Part shown: positions 26,505-34,448 of the stretch, piece after piece | Position numbering within the stretch: the stretch's first letter is position 1 | Layout of the letters: every line of letters begins with the position of its first letter | From: Pseudonocardia sulfidoxydans NBRC 16205 | GTDB taxonomy: Bacteria; Actinomycetota; Actinomycetes; Mycobacteriales; Pseudonocardiaceae | DNA length: 49,396 nucleotides | Reading direction: 5' to 3' | Assembly (NCBI RefSeq): GCF_007989085.1 | Contig: NZ_BJVJ01000048.1 | Coordinates: 1-49,396, forward strand | Made by a program: the position numbers and the translations under genes | Notes under the pieces: model-generated | Database searches by the model: none | What the model was told of the DNA's origin: nothing | What the model saw: only the letters and a program-made list of their open reading frames with translations

Positions 26505-27493
26505 GATCGGATCCCCTTCAGGCTCTGGTTGAGGCCGCGCACCGCCGCGCGCTGGGCCAGCTCGATCTTGAACGCGTTCTGTTCGCGGCCGACCGCGTCG
26601 GCGAGCTCGACCGCAGCCGCCCGCCGGAACGCGGCCTCCGTCGCCGGGCCGCCGACCAGGGCCGCCTCCGCGCGCCACGCCCGCCACGGCTTCGTCCCGA
26701 CACCACCGAGCGCGAGCCGGACGTCGGTCACGATCCCCGCGTCCACCTCGATCGCCGCGGCCACCGAGACGAGTGCGAACTCGTAGGACTGCCGGTCGCG
26801 GAACTTGAGGTACACCGAGTTGCGGGCGATCGGTGTGCCCGGCACGTCGATCCCGACGATCAGTTCGTCGCGCCCGATCGGATGCTCGATCTCGGGGGTC
26901 TCGCCGGGGAGCAGGAAGAAGTCGTCGGCGGCGATCGCGCGTGCGCCGGCGGCTCCGACCGTGTGGACGACGGCGTCGAACGCGACCAGCGCCACCGCCA
27001 CGTCGGAGGGGTGCGTGGCGATGCAGTGGTCACTGGTGCCGAGGACGGCGTGGCCACGGTTGGGCCCGTCGAGCGCCGCGCAGCCCGTCCCCGGTTCGCG
27101 CTTGTTGCACGCGGAGACACCGTCGCGCAGGTAGGGGCACCGGGTGCGCTGACACAGGTTGCCGCCCAGGGAGGCCATGTTGCGCAGCTGCTCGGAGGCG
27201 CCCTGGAGCAGTGCCCGGGAGATGGCCGGGAACCGGTGGACGACGCCCGGCGCCCGCGCGACGTCGTTCATCCTGGCGAGCGCACCGATGTGCAGCCCCC
27301 CGTCGGGACGGTCCTCGACGGCCGTGAGCGGGAGGTCGTTGATGTCCACCAGGTGACCGGACCGCGACACGCCGGCCCTGAGCAGGTCGACCTCGGTGGT
27401 CCCGCCGGCGAGGAACGCGCTGTCGGGGCCGGCCGCGACGAGGGCGAGCGCGTCGTCGACGTCCCTGGCGCGGCTGTAGGTGAGTGGTCTCAC
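26501..27493 (-). CDS. xanthine dehydrogenase family, FAD-binding subunit with extra Fe-S cluster motif (PaoB-like)
   Basis: A 330-residue flavoprotein subunit that passes electrons from the Fe-S subunit to an acceptor. It has the FAD-binding AGGTTEVDLLRAGVSR and LGGNLCQRTRCPYLRDG segments. Four cysteines in NLCQRTRC...SACNKREPGTGC match the PaoB/YagS insertion that holds a [4Fe-4S] cluster, absent from ordinary CoxM proteins. GTG 27493 overlaps the stop of the [2Fe-2S] gene (GTGA) and its own stop overlaps the large subunit start (ATGA). The insertion places the enzyme in the PaoABC-type aldehyde oxidoreductase branch. Confidence 0.92.
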   Translation of the reverse strand: MRPLTYSRARDVDDALALVAAGPDSAFLAGGTTEVDLLRAGVSRSGHLVDINDLPLTAVEDRPDGGLHIGALARMNDVARAPGVVHRFPAISRALLQGASEQLRNMASLGGNLCQRTRCPYLRDGVSACNKREPGTGCAALDGPNRGHAVLGTSDHCIATHPSDVAVALVAFDAVVHTVGAAGARAIAADDFFLLPGETPEIEHPIGRDELIVGIDVPGTPIARNSVYLKFRDRQSYEFALVSVAAAIEVDAGIVTDVRLALGGVGTKPWRAWRAEAALVGGPATEAAFRRAAAVELADAVGREQNAFKIELAQRAAVRGLNQSLKGIRS

Positions 27494-28005
27494 GCCGCAC
27501 CGCCGGCGGCGTCGCGGACCTGGCGGACAGCGGCGCGGATGTTCGGGTAGGCGGCGCAGCGGCAGATGTTGCCGCTCATGAACTCGCTGATGTCCTCGTC
27601 GGTGGTGGCGTTGCCCTCCTCGATGAGCTTGACCGCGGACATGATCTGGCCCGGGGTGCAGTAGCCGCACTGGAACGCGTCGTTCTCGAGGAAGGCCCGC
27701 TGCATCGGGTGCAGCTCGTCGCCGTCGGCGAGCCCCTCGATCGTCGTGACCTCGTGACCGGCGGCGGCCGCAGCCAGGGTCAGGCAGGCGAGCACGCGCC
27801 TGCCGTCGACCCACACGGTGCAGGCGCCGCAGGTGCCCTGGTCGCAGCCCTTCTTGGTGCCGGTGAGACCGAGATGCTCGCGCAGCGCGTCGAGCAGGCT
27901 CACTCGCGGCTCGACGTCGACGACACGACCCCGGCCGTTGATCTCGACTGTCACGGGCACGCAGTGCGGCCCTCGGATGTCCTGCCGGGATTCGGTGGTG
28001 GACAT
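27490..28005 (-). CDS. xanthine dehydrogenase family, [2Fe-2S] subunit (PaoA/CoxS-like)
   Basis: A 171-residue ferredoxin-type subunit with two [2Fe-2S] clusters. The plant-type motif is GTKKGCDQGTCGACTVWVDG with the fourth Cys in LACLTLA; the second cluster is in the helical domain, FQCGYCTPGQ and NICRCAAYPNI. ATG 28005 is preceded by GGAGAGGAG. No twin-arginine signal is present, unlike the periplasmic E. coli PaoA, so this enzyme is probably cytoplasmic or membrane-attached. It is the first gene of a four-gene operon ending with the membrane/SnoaL protein. Confidence 0.94.
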   Translation of the reverse strand: MSTTESRQDIRGPHCVPVTVEINGRGRVVDVEPRVSLLDALREHLGLTGTKKGCDQGTCGACTVWVDGRRVLACLTLAAAAAGHEVTTIEGLADGDELHPMQRAFLENDAFQCGYCTPGQIMSAVKLIEEGNATTDEDISEFMSGNICRCAAYPNIRAAVRQVRDAAGGAA

Positions 28006-28238
28006 GGGACTCCTCTCCGTCGCGGAGGCACGGGCCGCCCGGCGGCCGACGGCGTGTGGTGGGTGCCTCCGTCGTGAGAGCGTGCGCGCCGGGCCCCCGC
28101 CTGTCCGCCCGGCGAACGGCACTCCTCGATACCGGCCAGCCCCCACCGGGGCTACCGGCCGCCCGGAACCGCAGGCTGTCGTGTCCGGTGAGGCACGTGC
28201 GCGTTCCCCGGGTGGTTCGCGGTGAAAGAATCGGGGCC

Positions 28239-31200
28239 ATGGGTTCGAGCGTCACGCCACCGGGTACCGGCTCGGCCCCGCTCCCCGGCACCGAGCTGCT
28301 GCGCGACGGGGAACGTTCGCGCGTCGTCCGGCTCGTCGCGGGCCGCCGCACCGTCGTCCGCAAGGAGCCGCTCGGTCCCGGTGCGCCGCAGCGCCTGCGC
28401 CACGAGATCGAGGTGTTGGGCCGGCTGCGCGGCGTCCCCGGGATCGTGCAGCTCCTCGACACCCCTCGGCATCCGGGGTCGATCGTCCTCGAGGACGTGG
28501 GTGGCCCGAGCCTGGCGAGCCGGCCGACGCCCCTGGAGCTCGACGTCCTGCTCCCGCTCGCGGTCCGCCTGGCCCGGGCGGTGGGCGGGATGCACCGCCG
28601 CGGCGTGATGCACTGCGACATCACACCCGCGAACATCGTCGTCGGGCCGGACGGCGCTCCCGTCCTCGTGGACTTCGCGCTCGCGACGACGTTCGCCGAG
28701 GTCCGTCCGGAGTTCGGGGGGACGACGCGCGGCAGCGGGATCGCGGGCACCCTCGCCTATCTCGCTCCTGAACGGACCGGGCGCACGGGCCGGGCGGTGG
28801 ACCAGCGGGCCGACCTGTATGCGTTGGGCGCCACGATCTACGAGCTCGCCACGGGCTCGCCACCGTTCGGTGACGGCGATCCGCTGCAGCTCGTGCACGA
28901 TCATCTGGCGCGGGTGCCCGACCCCGCCGGGCAGCTGAACCCACGACTCCCGGCCGCCCTGTCCGACATCATCGCGCGGTTGCTGGAGAAGGAGCCCGAC
29001 AGCCGCTACCAGACGGCCGAGGGCCTGGTCCACGACCTGGAACAGGTCCGGGACGGCCGGCGGGCGGGTTCGACGGGCCCGTTCCGCGTGGGCGAGAACG
29101 ACGTCCCGCTGCGGCTGCTGCCGCCGTCACGGCTGGCGGGCCGTGACGCGGAGATCGGGTCGTTGCGGTCCGCGTTCGAGGACGCACTCGTCGGCGGCTG
29201 CCGCACGGTCCTGGTCAGCGGCGCGCCGGGGGTCGGGAAGACCGCGTTGGCCGACGAGCTGCGGCCCCTGGTGGCGCGCGAGGGCGGCTGGTTCGTGGCC
29301 GGCAAGTTCGACCAGTACCGACGCGACCTGGCCTCCAGCGGCGTCCACCAGGCGTTCCGGGCGATGGGCCGGATGCTGCTCGCCGAACCCGAGGACGAGC
29401 TCGTGGCGGTGCGGGAACGGATTCTGGCAGCGCTCGGACCGAACGCCGGCCTGATGGCCGCCGTGGTCCCGGAGTTCGCCGTGTTGCTGGGCGTCGCGGC
29501 AGAACCCGGCGACCCGCTGACCGCGCAGCTGCGGGGGCAGCGCAACGGCGTGCAGATCCTGCGGGCGATCGCGTCCCGGCAGCGCCCGTTGGTGATGTTC
29601 GTCGACGACGTGCAGTGGGCGGGCCGCACGCCGCTCGGGTTCGTCGAGATGCTCCTCGACGAGGAGCCGGTCGAGGGCCTGCTGCTGGTGTGCGCCCATC
29701 GCGACCCCGACGCGGGCGAGGCCGAACCGTTCGCCACGCACCTGCCGCGGTGGCGGGAACGGGTCGGCGTCCGCCATGTGGCGCTGGCTGACCTGCCCGT
29801 CACCGGCCTGGTCTCGATGGTCGCCGACCTGCTGCGGATGCCCCGGGGACACGCGGCCGAGCTCACCGACGAGCTGTACCCGCACACCGCCGGCAACCCG
29901 TACGTGACCGTCGAGCTGCTGGGTGCGCTGCGCCGCGACGGCCTGCTCGTCGCGACGTCCACGGGGTGGGTGTGGGACACCGCGGCCGTGCGTGCCCGGC
30001 TGAGCCGGACCGCGGTCGACGAGCTGCTGGTCGCGCGCGTCACCGCGACACCGCCGGCAACGCGGCGCGCGATGGCGGCGATGGCGTGCCTGGGCGGCCG
30101 CGTGGAGACCGACGTCCTGCAGGCCGCGACCGGCCGGTCGCCGGAGGCGCTGGAGCGTACCCTCGCCCCGGCCCTCGTCGAAGGTGTCCTGGTGCTCGAG
30201 CCCGGGGGCCACCCCGCGGTGCGGTTCCGTCACGACCGGATCCGTGAGGCCATCCTGCTGGAGCTCGCCGACGCGCGCCGTCGTCCCCTGCAGCTCGCCA
30301 TGGCCCGGCGGCTGGCCGCGCACCCCGACTTCGTCGGGATCGCCGCCGAGCAGTTCCTGGCGGTGGCCGGCGCACCGGACCTCCTCGACGGTCCCGCCGA
30401 GCGCGACGGTGTCGTCGCGCTGCTGCGGCGCGCCGCCGGGGAGGCAGGCCGCGTCGCCGACCACGCGGTGATGGACACCCTGTCGGCGGGCGCGCTGCAG
30501 CTGGCCGACCCCGCCGACGCCGCCCTGCGTGTCGAGCTGCACCGCGACCGGCTGACCGCCCTGTACAGCCTGGGACGCCTGGAGGAGGCCGACGAGCAGT
30601 ACCGGGCCGTGGAGGAGCTGCGCCCCGACGCCGTCGCGCACGCGTCCGCGGTCGCCGTGCAGGTACGCACCCTGACCCACCGCGGCCAGGTCACCGAAGC
30701 TCTCGACCTGGCCGTCGACGTGCTGCGCGAGCTCGGCATCGACGTACCGGCCGACCGGACCCCCGACGAGGTGGCGCGACAGATGCGCCACCTGTACCGG
30801 TGGCTCGGCAGCGACCCGGCCGACGAGCTGCGCCGTCCGGAGATCAGCGACCCGCGGCTGCTCGCCGCGCTGGAGCTGATCCACGCGATCCTCCCGGCGG
30901 TGTACTTCGTCCCCGATCCGGCGCTCTACAGCTGGTTGAGCCTCGAGGCGCCCCGGATTCTGCACGAACACGGGCCCGCCCGACCGTTGATCGCGGCCGC
31001 CCGGATCGCGGTCAATGCCTCGACGATGTCGCAGGCGGAGGACCGCGATGCCCTGTACCGCGCGACCCGCCGGCTCCTGGCCCTGAGCGAGGCCCGCGGC
31101 TACGAGCCCGAGACCTCGGTGCTGCGGGCGCTCTACGCGAGCGTCGTCGTGTGCTGGTTCGAGCCGCTGGAGAACGCGGTCCAGCTGGCCCGGCACGCCA

Positions 31201-33236
31201 GGGCCGGTCTGGTCGCGCGTGGCGACCTGGCCTACGCCGCGTACGCCTACCACCCGGCCGTCGCCGGCCTTCTGGACTGCTCCCCCAGCCTGGTCGACTA
31301 CGTCGACGAGGTGCAGTCGGCGCTCGCGTTCAGCCGGCGCACCGGGAACGAGACCACCTCGCAGTGGTTCGACAGCTACCGGTGGGTGGCGGCCGCGCTC
31401 CGGGGTGAGGATCCGGCCGCCGCCGAGGCGCCGGCCCGCCCCGTGGCGCCCACCGACAGTCCCGCGGCCATGCTCTTCGACCACATCGCGCGCTCGATCG
31501 TCGCCGCCGTCTTCGGCGACACGGCTGGGCTCGACCACCACTCCGCGGCGGCGATGCCGCTGCTCCCCGCGGCATCGGGGCTCTACCCGACCGCGCTGGC
31601 CCGGCTGCTGCGCGGGCTCGCCCTCGCCGAGCAGGCGCGCGGTGCCGACGACGGCGCGCGCGACAGCCCGCTCCGCGAGCTCGACGAGGTCTCCGGGTGG
31701 CTGGCCGACAGCGCGGCCGGGGCTCCCGAGAACTTCCTGCACCTGGCGCGGTTGCTCGACGCCGAGCGCGCCTGGGCCGTCGGTGACTTCCGCGCGGCGG
31801 CGCAGACGTTCGACGCCGCCCGGCAGGAGGTCGCCCACGGACGGCGTCCCTGGCATCGAGCCCTGATCACCGAGCGCGCCGCCCGGTTCCATCTCGCGCA
31901 CGGCCTCGACCAGGCCGGGCGCGACCTGCTCGCCGAGGCGCGTCACCACTACGCCGCGTGGGGCGCCACCGCGAAGGTGGCGCAGCTCGACTGGGCCCAC
32001 CCGGCCCTGCAGCCCGTGGCACCCCCCGACGGGGTCTCGGTCGCCGAGCAGCACCTGGCGGGACGGCCCGCGGTCACGAGCGGCACGATCGACCTGCTCG
32101 GCATCCTGTCCGCGACGCACGCCCTCAGCTCCGAGACCGGCATCGAACGCCTGCACGCCCGTGTGGTCGCCGTGCTCAGCGCGATGACCGGGGCCACCGG
32201 CGTGCACCTGCTGCTGTGGGACGACGACCACCTCGGCTGGCGGTCGCCGCGGTCCCGGCCGGGGGCCGGCGGGGGCGCACCCGCCCGCACCGTGGACGAG
32301 ACCGCCGCGCCGCTGACGGTGTTGCGCTACGTCCAGCGGACCGGCGAGACGCTGGTCGTCGACGACGCGACACGCGACGACCGGTTCGCCCGCGATCCCT
32401 ACCTCACCGGCCTCGACGCCTGCTCGCTGCTGGCGGTGCCCATCCTCAGCCGGGGAGCGCTGCAGGCGGTGCTGCTGTTGGAGAACTGCCTGATCCGCGC
32501 AGCGTTCACCGCGCAGCGGCTCGGCGCCGTCCGGCTCATCGCCGCCCAGCTCGCGGTCTCGCTCGACAACGCCCAGCTCTACACGGACCTCACCGCCTCG
32601 CGGGCACGGATCGTCACCGCGGCCGACCAGGCGCGGCGGCGCATCGAGCGCGACCTGCACGACGGGGCCCAGCAGCGCCTCGTCACCCTCGCCATGCGCG
32701 CGAGGATGGCCCAGGCCAGCGCAGCTGCCGGGTCCGCAACGTTGCACGAGGAGCTCGACGCGCTGGTGGCCGAGGCCACGACGGCGATGACCGAGCTTCG
32801 TGAGCTCGCCCGCGGCATCCATCCACCGACGCTCGCCGAGGGCGGCCTGCGGTCCGCCCTCAACGCGCTCGCCCGCCGCTCCCCCGTACCGGTGCAGGTC
32901 GAGGTCCCGGCGGGCCGACGGCTGCCCGACCCGATCGAGACCGCGGCCTACTACGTCGTCGCCGAGGCGCTGACGAACGCCGCCAAGCACGCCGACGCCT
33001 CGGTCGTCACCGTCACGGTCGAGGTCGGCACCGGCGCTGCGGGCGCCGTGGTGTGCGTCGCGGTGCGCGACGACGGCCGTGGCGGCGCCCACCTGGGCGG
33101 CGGGTCCGGACTCCTCGGGCTCAAGGACCGTGTCGAGGCGCTCGGCGGCCGGCTCCTGGTGCGTTCCGCACCCGGTGCCGGCACCGTGATCCAGGCCGAG
33201 CTCCCCCTACCGTCCACGGCGACGGCTGCCGGCTGA
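28239..33236 (+). CDS. giant hybrid Ser/Thr kinase - AAA ATPase - GAF - histidine kinase
   Basis: A 1665-residue signalling protein. Domain order: protein-kinase-like domain (about 20-280), AAA_16-type ATPase (Walker A SGAPGVGKTAL near 330, Walker B LVMFVDDVQW near 450), a long helical TPR-like region (about 590-1280), GAF (about 1290-1445), and a NarL-type histidine kinase with H1474 in ERDLHDGAQQR and the N-box EALTNAAKHA near 1577. The kinase part is unusual: the catalytic loop reads HCDITPANI and the DFG position reads DFA, though the Lys (VVRKE) and both Asp residues remain, so activity is uncertain. The AAA and helical region resembles the STAND-type signal-sensing module of such hybrid kinases. 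No strong ribosome binding site is seen. Probable partners are the two regulators downstream. Confidence 0.9.
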   Translation: MGSSVTPPGTGSAPLPGTELLRDGERSRVVRLVAGRRTVVRKEPLGPGAPQRLRHEIEVLGRLRGVPGIVQLLDTPRHPGSIVLEDVGGPSLASRPTPLELDVLLPLAVRLARAVGGMHRRGVMHCDITPANIVVGPDGAPVLVDFALATTFAEVRPEFGGTTRGSGIAGTLAYLAPERTGRTGRAVDQRADLYALGATIYELATGSPPFGDGDPLQLVHDHLARVPDPAGQLNPRLPAALSDIIARLLEKEPDSRYQTAEGLVHDLEQVRDGRRAGSTGPFRVGENDVPLRLLPPSRLAGRDAEIGSLRSAFEDALVGGCRTVLVSGAPGVGKTALADELRPLVAREGGWFVAGKFDQYRRDLASSGVHQAFRAMGRMLLAEPEDELVAVRERILAALGPNAGLMAAVVPEFAVLLGVAAEPGDPLTAQLRGQRNGVQILRAIASRQRPLVMFVDDVQWAGRTPLGFVEMLLDEEPVEGLLLVCAHRDPDAGEAEPFATHLPRWRERVGVRHVALADLPVTGLVSMVADLLRMPRGHAAELTDELYPHTAGNPYVTVELLGALRRDGLLVATSTGWVWDTAAVRARLSRTAVDELLVARVTATPPATRRAMAAMACLGGRVETDVLQAATGRSPEALERTLAPALVEGVLVLEPGGHPAVRFRHDRIREAILLELADARRRPLQLAMARRLAAHPDFVGIAAEQFLAVAGAPDLLDGPAERDGVVALLRRAAGEAGRVADHAVMDTLSAGALQLADPADAALRVELHRDRLTALYSLGRLEEADEQYRAVEELRPDAVAHASAVAVQVRTLTHRGQVTEALDLAVDVLRELGIDVPADRTPDEVARQMRHLYRWLGSDPADELRRPEISDPRLLAALELIHAILPAVYFVPDPALYSWLSLEAPRILHEHGPARPLIAAARIAVNASTMSQAEDRDALYRATRRLLALSEARGYEPETSVLRALYASVVVCWFEPLENAVQLARHARAGLVARGDLAYAAYAYHPAVAGLLDCSPSLVDYVDEVQSALAFSRRTGNETTSQWFDSYRWVAAALRGEDPAAAEAPARPVAPTDSPAAMLFDHIARSIVAAVFGDTAGLDHHSAAAMPLLPAASGLYPTALARLLRGLALAEQARGADDGARDSPLRELDEVSGWLADSAAGAPENFLHLARLLDAERAWAVGDFRAAAQTFDAARQEVAHGRRPWHRALITERAARFHLAHGLDQAGRDLLAEARHHYAAWGATAKVAQLDWAHPALQPVAPPDGVSVAEQHLAGRPAVTSGTIDLLGILSATHALSSETGIERLHARVVAVLSAMTGATGVHLLLWDDDHLGWRSPRSRPGAGGGAPARTVDETAAPLTVLRYVQRTGETLVVDDATRDDRFARDPYLTGLDACSLLAVPILSRGALQAVLLLENCLIRAAFTAQRLGAVRLIAAQLAVSLDNAQLYTDLTASRARIVTAADQARRRIERDLHDGAQQRLVTLAMRARMAQASAAAGSATLHEELDALVAEATTAMTELRELARGIHPPTLAEGGLRSALNALARRSPVPVQVEVPAGRRLPDPIETAAYYVVAEALTNAAKHADASVVTVTVEVGTGAAGAVVCVAVRDDGRGGAHLGGGSGLLGLKDRVEALGGRLLVRSAPGAGTVIQAELPLPSTATAAG

Positions 33237-33244
33237 CGGCGGGC

Positions 33245-33625
33245 TCACCGCCCCGCGTCGCCGGCCGCGCGTACCAACGCCTCGACCGCGGCCCCCGACA
33301 GCGTCGACTTGCCGAGGAACCCGATCGCCGGGCTCGCCTCGAGCAGCTCGACGAGGTCGTCCTCGGCGTGGACCGAGATCAGGATCAGGTGGCCCGGGTC
33401 GACGTCCGGGGCGGCAGTCAGGCGTCGCGCCAGCTCGAAGCCGCTGATCGCGCCGAGGTCGACGTCGACCAGTGTCACGTCGGGGCGCAGCTCGGCGAGG
33501 TGCTGGAAAGCGGCCTCGCTCGTCGAGGCGACGCCGACGACGCGCAGCCCCTCCTGCTCGAGGAGAGCCCGCGCGGACCGGAGGAAGTCCGGGCTGTCGT
33601 CGACGATCACGCACCGCAGAGCCAC
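33245..33625 (-). CDS. single-domain response regulator (receiver only)
   Basis: A 126-residue CheY-like receiver with no DNA-binding domain. The acidic pair D9/D10 (IVDDS), the phosphoacceptor D54 in LVDVDLG, the Ser of LISVHAED in the Thr/Ser position, and the Lys in FLGKSTLS are all present, so phosphorylation should be possible. GTG 33625 has TAGGCT six bases upstream and no ribosome binding site, so the mRNA is probably leaderless. The gene converges on the hybrid kinase (8-nt gap) and diverges from the NarL-type regulator. A phosphate-sink or phosphorelay role between kinase and regulator is inferred. Confidence 0.88.
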   Translation of the reverse strand: MALRCVIVDDSPDFLRSARALLEQEGLRVVGVASTSEAAFQHLAELRPDVTLVDVDLGAISGFELARRLTAAPDVDPGHLILISVHAEDDLVELLEASPAIGFLGKSTLSGAAVEALVRAAGDAGR

Positions 33626-33631
33626 GACGAA

Positions 33632-33637
33632 AGCCTA
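33632..33637 (-). promoter_or_regulatory. -10 box of leaderless receiver gene
   Basis: Reading on the minus strand, TAGGCT lies 6 nt before the GTG at 33625, placing the transcription start at the initiation codon. Confidence 0.45.
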
Positions 33638-33688
33638 GGGCCGCCGATGCAGGCGGCCATTGCAGCTAGCCGCCATCCCCATGCGCTT

Positions 33689-33717
33689 CCCGCCACGTTC
33701 GGCGGGGGGTCGATAAT
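33689..33717 (+). promoter_or_regulatory. leaderless promoter of the NarL-type regulator with upstream palindrome
   Basis: GATAAT (33712-33717) ends 6 nt before ATG 33724, consistent with a leaderless transcript. Just upstream, CCCGCC-N6-GGCGGG (33689-33706) is a perfect inverted repeat covering the -35 area, a possible operator for autoregulation. Confidence 0.5.
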
Positions 33718-33723
33718 CCGGAC

Positions 33724-34383
33724 ATGGGAGATAGCCGTACCCGTGTCGTCATCGCCGAGGACGACGTGCTGCTGCGCGAGGGACTGTCCCGGTTGCTGAC
33801 CGACGCCGGGTTCGAGGTCGCCGGGCACTACGGGACCTCCACCGAGCTCATGTCCCATGTCGGGCGCCTGTGCCCCGATCTGGTGATCGTCGACATCCGG
33901 ATGCCGCCCACTCACACCACCGAGGGGCTCGACGCGGCCCGCGCGATCCGCCAGGAGCTGCCCGGGACCGCGATCCTCGTGCTGTCCGCGCACGCCGAGG
34001 TCGAGCAGGCCACCGAGCTGCTGCGCAGCGGGCAGCGCACCGGCTACCTGCTCAAGGACAGGATCAGCGACGTCGGCGACTTCCTGGCCACGGTGGACCG
34101 CATCGTCAAGGGCGGCACGGTCGTCGACCCCGCGCTCGTGCAGGAGCTGCTCGCCGCCCGCCGGGTGGACAACCCGTTGCAGGCCCTCTCGCCGCGCGAG
34201 CGCGAGGTGCTCGCACTCATGGCCGAGGGCCTGTCCAACGTCGGTATCGCGAACCGGCTGTGGGTCGCCGAGGGCACGGTCGAGAAGCACGTCCGCAGCA
34301 TCCTGACCAAGCTCGGCATCGCCGAGGTCGCGCAGAGCCACCGCCGTGTGCTGGCGGTGCTCACCTTCCTCGACAACCATTGA
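33724..34383 (+). CDS. NarL/FixJ family response regulator
   Basis: A 219-residue two-domain regulator. The receiver occupies residues 6-125, with E11/D13-D14, phosphoacceptor D57 in VIVDIRMP and the Lys in YLLKDRI. A LuxR-type helix-turn-helix is at about 150-212 (LSPREREVLALMAEGLSNVGIA ... VEKHVRSILTKLGI). It matches the NarL-type histidine kinase end of the hybrid protein encoded just before it, so the two are a likely pair. It appears leaderless. Targets are unknown; the convergent catalase gene is a neighbour but not obviously under its control. Confidence 0.92.
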   Translation: MGDSRTRVVIAEDDVLLREGLSRLLTDAGFEVAGHYGTSTELMSHVGRLCPDLVIVDIRMPPTHTTEGLDAARAIRQELPGTAILVLSAHAEVEQATELLRSGQRTGYLLKDRISDVGDFLATVDRIVKGGTVVDPALVQELLAARRVDNPLQALSPREREVLALMAEGLSNVGIANRLWVAEGTVEKHVRSILTKLGIAEVAQSHRRVLAVLTFLDNH

Positions 34384-34398
34384 CCTGACGACGACGGC

Positions 34399-34445
34399 CG
34401 CCGCGTCGCCGACCCACCCCCCGACGGTGGAGCGACGACGCGGCG
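34399..34445. terminator. inverted repeat between convergent regulator and catalase genes
   Basis: CGCCGCGTCG (34399-34408) and CGACGCGGCG (34436-34445) form a perfect 10-bp stem with a 27-nt loop in the gap between the two convergent stop codons. The long loop makes it a weaker terminator candidate. Confidence 0.35.
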
Positions 34446-34448
34446 CTC

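Noticed and set aside
26501..28750. One long minus-strand frame uniting the FAD subunit with upstream sequence
   Set aside because: The part upstream of 27493 lies over the [2Fe-2S] gene in another frame and has no recognisable protein sequence; GTG 27493 with the GTGA overlap is a better start.
29127..33092. A 1321-codon minus-strand frame opposite the hybrid kinase
   Set aside because: It is the antisense shadow of a GC-rich gene; composition is Arg/Gly/His-rich with no domain, while the plus strand has clear kinase, AAA, GAF and histidine kinase motifs.
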